Shown here: positions 1 through 4,720 of the stretch, piece by piece | Layout of the letters: every line of letters begins with the position of its first letter | Numbering within the stretch: position 1 is the first letter of the stretch | From: Euryarchaeota archaeon UBA242 | GTDB lineage: Archaea; Thermoplasmatota; Poseidoniia; Poseidoniales; Poseidoniaceae | DNA: 6,592 bases | Assembly (NCBI GenBank): GCA_002499015.1 | Contig: DAJY01000025.1 | Location: forward strand, 6,166-12,757 | Direction of reading: 5' to 3' | Made by a program: the position numbers and the translations under genes | The notes under the pieces: model-generated | Seen by the model: only the letters and a program-made list of their open reading frames with translations | Databases searched by the model: none | What the model was told of the DNA's origin: nothing

Positions 1-308
1 GTAACGCCATCACCACAAGCATTCTCTTGTGATTGTGCAAGTGCGACGAATGCTTTTGCTGCTGGGTGTTTTACCAATAATTCAGAGACTATTTTTGCAC
101 CATCGTTGGTCACTGTGGTTTGACCATTGGTCTTATACATCATTTTGTCAAGACCATTTGGCCCCAAAGTTCCTGCTAATAAGTCGCCAAAGGCAATTGC
201 TGCACCAACTAATTTCTTGGTAACTTCAACACCAGAAGTTACTGATGTCGTAGATGGTACAATCGCCACTGGGGCGCGCCCTGAGCCATCGTTTGGTAGC
301 GACATCAT
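1..308 (-). CDS. Thermosome (group II chaperonin) subunit, divergent, N-terminal part only
   Basis: The first 102 codons of a TCP-1/thermosome-type chaperonin, running off the left edge. Family members form double-ring ATP-driven folding chambers in the cytosol. The frame carries TLGPNGLDKM at residues 47-56 (family TLGPxGxDKM, part of the nucleotide pocket), TNDGAKI at 67-73 (usual TNDGATI), HPAAK at 81-85, and GDGV plus an ACN (Thr) codon at 99-103 in place of the usual GDGTT. These land at the spacing expected for the equatorial domain. Starting at ATG 308 puts TLGP at residue 47, close to the ~41 of typical subunits, so I prefer it; ATG 305 is next to it. The frame is also open back to a TTG at 347, which would add 13 residues including RRGRAQG. 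No clear Shine-Dalgarno site precedes 308. Between the motifs the sequence differs much from ordinary thermosome alpha/beta chains, suggesting a paralog. The gap to the upstream gene is 54 bases. Family assignment is confident; subunit class is not. Confidence 0.88.
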   Translation of the reverse strand, partial: MMSLPNDGSGRAPVAIVPSTTSVTSGVEVTKKLVGAAIAFGDLLAGTLGPNGLDKMMYKTNGQTTVTNDGAKIVSELLVKHPAAKAFVALAQSQENACGDGV

Positions 309-314
309 CCCTTG

Positions 315-328
315 GGCGCGGCCACGCC
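315..328 (-). repeat. Short GC-rich inverted repeat just upstream of the thermosome start
   Basis: On the minus strand GGCGTGGCCGCGCC can pair as GGCG/CGCC around a six-base loop, or more fully with one G-T wobble. It lies six bases before the ATG at 308, in a GC-rich patch within AT-rich surroundings. It could fold in the mRNA near the start codon, but it is short and lacks a T-run, so calling it a regulator or terminator would be speculation. Confidence 0.3.
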
Positions 329-362
329 TTGATGAACCCTCCTTCAATTGTCATCGGGTGAT

Positions 363-1718
363 TCATCGGTTTTTACGTGATTGGCGACGGTCGCCTTTAC
401 CCGAGCCTTTGCGGTTTCCTTCCCTGTTACGGTTTTCTCTAGAGTGTTTGTCTTGGGAATCTTCCCAGAACTTTTTCTTCTCACCGAGGCCTTCTGGCAT
501 ATCTTCAAAAGATTCTATGCTCAATTTCATTCCACCTAATTCATCTTGTAATTGGTTGACATTTTCCCCACCACGACCAACTAAGGTTGAGATCATGTTT
601 TGTGGAGCGTAGACCTTTGCACTGGTTTCACTAGTGAATTGCACTTCACATTGAACCCCGACCCACTGTTGAATTGTCTCTACGATTTTGTCTCTGGCCA
701 ATGCTCGCATTGGAGATAGTTTTCCTCTTGCTGCCGCGGTTACTGGAACAACTGCTATTTCCGAGCCAAAGGCAAACATTTCATGAGTGATATTTCCACT
801 AGGAAATTCAACCACTTCAATAACAGGTCTTGCCAACTCCTCTTGCATCCCTGTTGGTGCTTTGACGGTCATGCGCAATTCTAATACTTGCTGAATCTTT
901 CCCGCTTCAACGTGAAGTATCGTGTCCAATACTTGACTGACTAAACCCAATTCAACCTTACCAATTAATCTTTGAATTGCCTCTAATGCTGAATTGGCGT
1001 GGGTTACTCCGAGCAATCCTACACCAGCAAGTCTGACATCTGCAAAAATCTCAAAGTCTCTTGCCCTCCTTACCTCATCAAAGATGACGAAGTCTGGCCT
1101 AACTAGGAAAATAATCTCCGCAGTCTTTTCTAAGTCTCCTTCAAGAGGTGCGTATTGGGTAATTCTGTCTGCTAATTGTAAGTCACGTGGTGCTTCCATG
1201 GTCTTGACAATAGCGCCGACTTCAGTATCCAGGTATTCGGCAACTGCTTGGGCTAAGGTTGTCTTTCCTGAACCTGGGCGTCCAGAAATAAATATACCAC
1301 GATGGTGGTCTGCTAATCTTTCGATTATACGTGGGTCGATTTCATAATCACTGAGTGAAAGTTTGGCAACTGGGCGTACGATTGTGATTTCTCTTGCGTC
1401 TGAAAATGGTGGCCAAGCGCATGAAACTCGCAGGTCTCCTAGCTGTAGAACTTGGCAACCCTTCCTATCAATTTCAAGGAAACAATCGCTACGGTTTCTA
1501 TTGGTTTCTATCAAATCAACCAATTCTTCTTGCATTGCTTCCATGCGCAATGTATCCCATTCAATATCCGATTCAACCTCTGTTAATTTTAACTGACCAA
1601 TTGTACCTTGTTTGACCCTTGGTATGCAATCTGCTTTGAGAAAAACTGTGTGTACTTGCTCCATCAACAAGTCCTCAAGTGCCTGTGGAAGTACGGGGTG
1701 GTCGCCAAACTTAGCCAT
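363..1718 (-). CDS. PilT-like ATPase with C-terminal KH domain, lacking the PIN domain (PINc/VapC-ATPase family)
   Basis: A 451-residue protein matching the ATPase and KH parts of the archaeal PINc/VapC-family ATPases. Residues ~20-40 (HTVFLKADCIPRVKQG) match the linker that normally follows the PIN nuclease domain. Then come a PilT/secretion-ATPase-like core with Walker A GRPGSGKTT at 146-154, ITQYAPLEGDLEKTA at 186-200, Walker B FVIFDEVR at 210-217, and VTHANSALEAIQR at 238-250. A KH RNA-binding fold at ~330-400 carries the GRGG loop at 381-384. The last ~40 residues are a Lys/Arg/Gly-rich, probably disordered tail. Full family members are usually ~600 residues with an N-terminal PIN of ~130-150; here the preceding DNA is the end of an oxidoreductase gene, so the PIN is absent rather than missed. 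I chose ATG 1718; a TTG at 1778 would add 20 Arg-rich residues with no family resemblance. Probably a cytosolic RNA-linked ATPase, not a pilus motor; its exact role is unknown. Confidence 0.9.
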   Translation of the reverse strand: MAKFGDHPVLPQALEDLLMEQVHTVFLKADCIPRVKQGTIGQLKLTEVESDIEWDTLRMEAMQEELVDLIETNRNRSDCFLEIDRKGCQVLQLGDLRVSCAWPPFSDAREITIVRPVAKLSLSDYEIDPRIIERLADHHRGIFISGRPGSGKTTLAQAVAEYLDTEVGAIVKTMEAPRDLQLADRITQYAPLEGDLEKTAEIIFLVRPDFVIFDEVRRARDFEIFADVRLAGVGLLGVTHANSALEAIQRLIGKVELGLVSQVLDTILHVEAGKIQQVLELRMTVKAPTGMQEELARPVIEVVEFPSGNITHEMFAFGSEIAVVPVTAAARGKLSPMRALARDKIVETIQQWVGVQCEVQFTSETSAKVYAPQNMISTLVGRGGENVNQLQDELGGMKLSIESFEDMPEGLGEKKKFWEDSQDKHSRENRNREGNRKGSGKGDRRQSRKNR

Positions 1719-1749
1719 TGTAATCAGCCATGGTCGGTAAGGGGGGCAT
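1711..1749 (-). other. Possible 12-codon leader reading frame overlapping the start of the PilT-like gene
   Basis: An ATG at 1749 opens MPPLPTMADYNG and stops at TAA 1713-1711, eight bases inside the PilT-like gene, in another frame. It is preceded by GAAGGGTGAA on the minus strand, a better ribosome-binding site than anything in front of the ATG at 1718. If translated, ribosomes ending here would sit on the downstream start, a layout used for translational coupling. It may equally be chance, as the peptide is tiny and has no recognised relatives. Confidence 0.25.
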
Positions 1750-1778
1750 TTCACCCTTCGCCTCAATCGCCCTATCAA

Positions 1779-2789
1779 TCATACTACCTTGTTTGATTGC
1801 TTTCCTTCTGCGGTTGAAGTATTATCTTGTTTTTGCTCAATGCGCGATGATACTTCTGATAGGGCTTGTTCTATCCAACGGGCTCCCCGTAATGTCGCAC
1901 CCGCTGTTGGAAATAGGTCTGCTTTGCCATTATTTTGTTGGTGGGATATGCTGAGTAGTTGGCGCCACTCCATCTCTAATGGAGGGGTTGAAAAATCGGT
2001 CGCTATGATTTTCTGGCCTTCTTCGTTTTGTAATTTTATAGTTTCGTGGTTATTGAAATCAATCAAAATCGTCCCAAATTCGCCAATCAAATTGAGTTCT
2101 CGTCGTTCTATCTGTGAATCCCATGCGACTGAAATATTAGCCTCTATGGCACCTGGGAATTCAAGCCACATCGTAGCTTGAATTGGGCTGCCTTGTTGGT
2201 TCGTTTTAAGATGAGAAATATGTAACCGATGAGGTTCAACTTCACCTTGTACAGAACAAACCGTGTCTATTGCATGCACTCCTAGAGCCTCGATTACATC
2301 CCCTCCAATTGGTGGCTTTCTAGTCGAGTGGCGAACAAAATCAATATGATGGAGTGAGCCGATTAATCCGCTGGCAACCAATGCTTTTGCCTTCTGAATA
2401 CCAGAATGAAACCTTAGGAGAAAACCTACTGATAGAGATTGGCCTGTTCTTCGGCTACAAGCAAGTACTGCTGCTGCTTCTGTTTCAGAAAAGCCAAGTG
2501 GTTTTTCAACCAAGACATCAATACCCTGCGACATCAATTCTATCGATAATTGACAATGGGTTTGTGGAGGGGTTACTATGGCGACTAAATCGGGTGAATT
2601 ATATTCAACCATTTCCTGCCATGAAGAGAAGGTTGCATCTATTTCCAATGGTAGGTTGGTTAGTTTGTCTGCATCGATATCGCAAACGAATAATTGTTTG
2701 ATCAATCCTTCTATTTTGAGGGATGTAAGTGTTCTGATGTGAGCCTGGCCCCAACGACCAGCCCCGAGAATCGCAACTGTGAGAGGCAT
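1779..2789 (-). CDS. Gfo/Idh/MocA-family NAD(P)-dependent oxidoreductase
   Basis: A complete 336-residue protein of usual family length. The N-terminal Rossmann fold begins with AILGAGRWGQAH (dinucleotide-binding GxGxxG, residues 6-17); VAIVTPPQTH at 69-78 follows, and the hallmark EKPLGF is at 95-100. The C-terminal alpha/beta domain has GGDVIEALGVHAID at 162-175, whose Asp164 and His172 sit where the family has its catalytic Asp and His. These enzymes oxidise, reduce or epimerise sugars, often nucleotide-activated, or related polyols; the substrate cannot be read from sequence. The last ~20 residues are polar and probably disordered. The ATG at 2789 is nine bases after the glycosyltransferase stop, with no strong ribosome-binding site, so translation may depend on the preceding gene. 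Its position behind a glycosyltransferase and an ATP-grasp gene suggests it supplies or modifies a sugar for a surface glycan (inference). Confidence 0.92.
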   Translation of the reverse strand: MPLTVAILGAGRWGQAHIRTLTSLKIEGLIKQLFVCDIDADKLTNLPLEIDATFSSWQEMVEYNSPDLVAIVTPPQTHCQLSIELMSQGIDVLVEKPLGFSETEAAAVLACSRRTGQSLSVGFLLRFHSGIQKAKALVASGLIGSLHHIDFVRHSTRKPPIGGDVIEALGVHAIDTVCSVQGEVEPHRLHISHLKTNQQGSPIQATMWLEFPGAIEANISVAWDSQIERRELNLIGEFGTILIDFNNHETIKLQNEEGQKIIATDFSTPPLEMEWRQLLSISHQQNNGKADLFPTAGATLRGARWIEQALSEVSSRIEQKQDNTSTAEGKQSNKVV

Positions 2790-2798
2790 ACCAACAAA

Positions 2799-3734
2799 TC
2801 ATTCGTAGGGGCGGGGTTTGATAATATTGCCCTGTTCATCCTTTGCTGTAAATTGAAAGGTGGTAGGTGCTTCGGTTAGAGTTGAAAGGTCTGGAGTGTT
2901 TTGGTCCTCAAAGCCCATAGACGCATAAACTTCTGGTGAAAATGAAAACCCCTCGGCTCCAATGTATTGCGCTCGTGAAACGCGGGTGGTTATTCTTGCA
3001 AAACCGTAATACCATAATGCAAGTGCTGTAATCGCATCTTGACTGGTTGGAGATTTTCGCGGTAATTTTGGAAATGGTGATACTAGACACTCGTCTGGTA
3101 TCAAGTGATTTCCGCTACGTGTTTGGCGTTTTTTGCTCATCCATGAGCGCATGAACAACCAACGGATGCGGAAATGAGAGCGCTTTGCATAACTGCTATT
3201 CATCAAATATTTCTTTTCAAAGTCATAAACTATCGGCTTGATTACTTTCCAGACATCTCTGCTAAGAACATATCCCCAAAAATGACGATTGGTTGCAATC
3301 ACTTGATTGTGTTGAGAGTCCTGTTGCTTCAGATTCGAGTTGTTAATGTTGTAGGCCATAACAGTTCCAATATCACAATACTGCTGTGACCATTGTGAGA
3401 GATCGAGGACTGTTTGAATATAACTTGGGGCAAGTATCATATCGTCCTCTAACAGGATTATACGGTCATAATTTAATTCATCGAATAGAGTTCTTCTAGC
3501 ATCGATTAGATGCTTGCCTATCCCCCAGTTACTATCTCTCAAGACATAATTAACATTATCAAAGGTTGATGCTTTTACTAATGCTACTATTTCATCTTGC
3601 TCGGCCTTCTCACCTCCGTCGAGATAGATGTGTAAATCGCATTGATGGGCAGCTTCATTTGCTTGTAAAGAGCCAAGGGTTTGGCTGAAGTAATCAACAC
3701 GGTTGAATCCGAGAAGAAGTATCGCTGTTTTCAT
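2799..3734 (-). CDS. GT-A fold glycosyltransferase (GT2-like, with GnT-I-like EDD motif)
   Basis: A complete 311-residue protein. The N-terminus TAILLLGFNRVDYFSQTLGSL-like strand and helix (residues 3-23) is typical of GT-A glycosyltransferases. IILLEDDMILAPSYIQ at 92-107 holds the acidic EDD (96-98) in the place of the metal-binding DxD, resembling GT2 and the GT13/GnT-I group. HFWGYVLSRDVW at 151-162 matches the FWGWATWRRVW-like acceptor-side segment seen in many such enzymes. Asp233 in TSQDAITALAL is a candidate for the catalytic base region. It should move a sugar from a nucleotide-sugar to a glycan or protein acceptor; donor and acceptor cannot be told. No transmembrane helix is evident, but 183-206 is rich in Arg, Lys, Trp and Phe and might touch the inner membrane face. 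Its ATG overlaps the ATP-grasp stop as ATGA, and GGGG lies about seven bases before the start. This points to coupled expression with that gene. Confidence 0.9.
   Translation of the reverse strand: MKTAILLLGFNRVDYFSQTLGSLQANEAAHQCDLHIYLDGGEKAEQDEIVALVKASTFDNVNYVLRDSNWGIGKHLIDARRTLFDELNYDRIILLEDDMILAPSYIQTVLDLSQWSQQYCDIGTVMAYNINNSNLKQQDSQHNQVIATNRHFWGYVLSRDVWKVIKPIVYDFEKKYLMNSSYAKRSHFRIRWLFMRSWMSKKRQTRSGNHLIPDECLVSPFPKLPRKSPTSQDAITALALWYYGFARITTRVSRAQYIGAEGFSFSPEVYASMGFEDQNTPDLSTLTEAPTTFQFTAKDEQGNIIKPRPYE
3731..3734 (-). promoter_or_regulatory. ATGA stop/start overlap coupling the ATP-grasp and glycosyltransferase genes
   Basis: The ATP-grasp gene ends ...GAACAATGA, whose TGA shares bases with the ATG of the glycosyltransferase. 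This four-base overlap is the classic arrangement for translational re-initiation and is good evidence that the two genes are co-transcribed and made in similar amounts. Confidence 0.8.
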
Positions 3735-4678
3735 TGTTCAACCCCATCTGTAATTTGTTGTGCCCATAATCGGCCCGCTAAGGTATCCCATTCAATAGAT
3801 TGGGGCGATGCGGATTGGTGGTAATTGGTATATTCTCCAAAATAGATTTCTTGACCACATAAAAATAAGTCAACGCGGGTGTAATCTATTTCTTTTGATA
3901 GATTTTCACAAATTGAAATCATTGATTTTAGTATTTCTGGCTTTAGAATTGTTGCTAGATTTTGTGGCTCACCGAGGTCCACTTTATGGGCATTGGTTTG
4001 TTCTATTTTGTTGCCATCACAGTCATAGATCGCTTGACTATGTTGTGACATTCGCCCTGTGTCCAATTGAATTATTCCGACTTTACCAGAAAAACAATGG
4101 AATTTCCAATCAGAGGGTAATGAATCGGTTTCATCGACAAGTAATTCCTCTATCATCACGCCACGTGGCTTGATATTGTATGCTCCCCATTCCAATGGAA
4201 CTGGGAATTCTTTCTTCAAATTACGCGATAGGGCCCACTGGATTCTCCATTTTGGCCACGGTTTTCCATGCTGATCTTTACCATTGCGAATTACCAAATA
4301 TCCATTCTCACCCCGACTTCTAAGTTTTAATTTACGGGTAATTCCATTCAATGGTTTATCAGCATTATCCATGATGAATAGGGTGTCTCCAGACCAGTGA
4401 TTAGTTTTGATTACACAACGTTTGGGTAAGTTTTCCCAATCGATTCTAACCTTTGAATCGGTGCTCCAATGATAGATTTCAGGTAATGCACAACCACCGA
4501 GCCGTTGTACAAGATCTCGAGCGAGGTATTTGTTTTCCATAATTGGAAGTGCTGGATTGCGATCGTTTACCATCCTGTACAACAATTTCTGAGAAAAGTG
4601 CTCAGATTTGCTTGGGTCAAAGCGATGCCATGCGCATTTGCCTCCAGGCAAAATATCACCATGGTTAGTTCCGCCCAT
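3731..4678 (-). CDS. TupA-like ATP-grasp protein, putative glycan-modifying ligase
   Basis: A complete 315-residue protein resembling the TupA-like ATP-grasp family (named after the Bacillus teichuronopeptide biosynthesis protein). FSQKLLYRMVNDRNPALPI at 28-46 and KYLARDLVQRLG at 50-61 match the family's N-terminal substrate region. CVIKTNHWSGDT at 88-99 carries the ATP-binding Lys and Gly-containing loop; MIEELL at 175-180 is the adenine-hinge strand; DWKFHCFSGK at 190-199 and TRVDLFLCGQEIYFGEYT at 267-284 supply the acidic residues that bind magnesium in the family. ATP-grasp enzymes join a carboxylate to an amine or similar group through an acyl-phosphate, so it may attach an amino acid to a sugar acid of a surface polymer; that is inference from the family and the neighbouring glycosyltransferase and oxidoreductase. 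The start at ATG 4678 follows the propeller gene by 42 bases; a weak AGGTAGG lies about seven bases before it. No signal peptide, so cytosolic. Confidence 0.87.
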   Translation of the reverse strand: MGGTNHGDILPGGKCAWHRFDPSKSEHFSQKLLYRMVNDRNPALPIMENKYLARDLVQRLGGCALPEIYHWSTDSKVRIDWENLPKRCVIKTNHWSGDTLFIMDNADKPLNGITRKLKLRSRGENGYLVIRNGKDQHGKPWPKWRIQWALSRNLKKEFPVPLEWGAYNIKPRGVMIEELLVDETDSLPSDWKFHCFSGKVGIIQLDTGRMSQHSQAIYDCDGNKIEQTNAHKVDLGEPQNLATILKPEILKSMISICENLSKEIDYTRVDLFLCGQEIYFGEYTNYHQSASPQSIEWDTLAGRLWAQQITDGVEQ

Positions 4679-4693
4679 GCTATTGCCTACCTG

Positions 4694-4709
4694 TCTTCTT
4701 TCAAGAAGA
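4694..4709. repeat. Seven-base inverted repeat between the propeller and ATP-grasp genes
   Basis: TCTTCTT and AAGAAGA flank a two-base centre (TC), a perfect 7+7 palindrome in the 42-base gap, 11 bases after the propeller stop. It could be a protein-binding site or, opened to a six-base loop, a weak five-pair hairpin. No T-run follows on the minus strand, so a terminator is not supported. Confidence 0.35.
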
Positions 4710-4720
4710 ACGCGCTACTA

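Noticed and set aside
309..347. LKEG-like residues upstream of the thermosome ATG as the canonical thermosome N-terminus
   Set aside because: LKEGSSRRGRAQ resembles the usual LKEGTxRTRGRDAQ, but lies ~25 residues too far from TLGP. ATG 308 already gives the normal distance, with PVAIV in place of PILVL. Kept only as an alternative start.
127..612. Plus-strand open frame of 161 codons
   Set aside because: It runs antisense to the thermosome start and the PilT-KH C-terminus, both with clear family motifs on the minus strand; its product is low-complexity and Pro/Ser/Arg-rich without recognisable motifs.
994..1347. Plus-strand open frame of 117 codons
   Set aside because: Lies wholly opposite the ATPase core, including Walker A and B; it is the shadow of a conserved coding region.
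1719..1778. TTG 1778 as the true start of the PilT-like protein
   Set aside because: The 20 added residues are Arg-rich and unlike the family, TTG is rarer than ATG, and no binding site precedes it. It cannot be fully excluded because it directly abuts the oxidoreductase stop.
1789..2181. Plus-strand open frame of 130 codons
   Set aside because: Antisense to the C-terminal half of the oxidoreductase, without family motifs or a ribosome-binding site.
2605..2802. Minus-strand 65-codon frame overlapping the start of the oxidoreductase
   Set aside because: It is the shifted frame of the Rossmann region, Cys/Trp-rich and motif-free, while the oxidoreductase frame shows GAGRWGQ.
3808..4173. Plus-strand open frame of 121 codons
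   Set aside because: Antisense to the ATP-grasp gene, whose minus-strand product has clear family motifs; the plus-strand product is Leu/Phe/His-rich noise.
4679..4720. Transcription terminator after the propeller gene
   Set aside because: The inverted repeat here is followed by no T-run on the minus strand, and archaeal terminators depend on such T-tracts.
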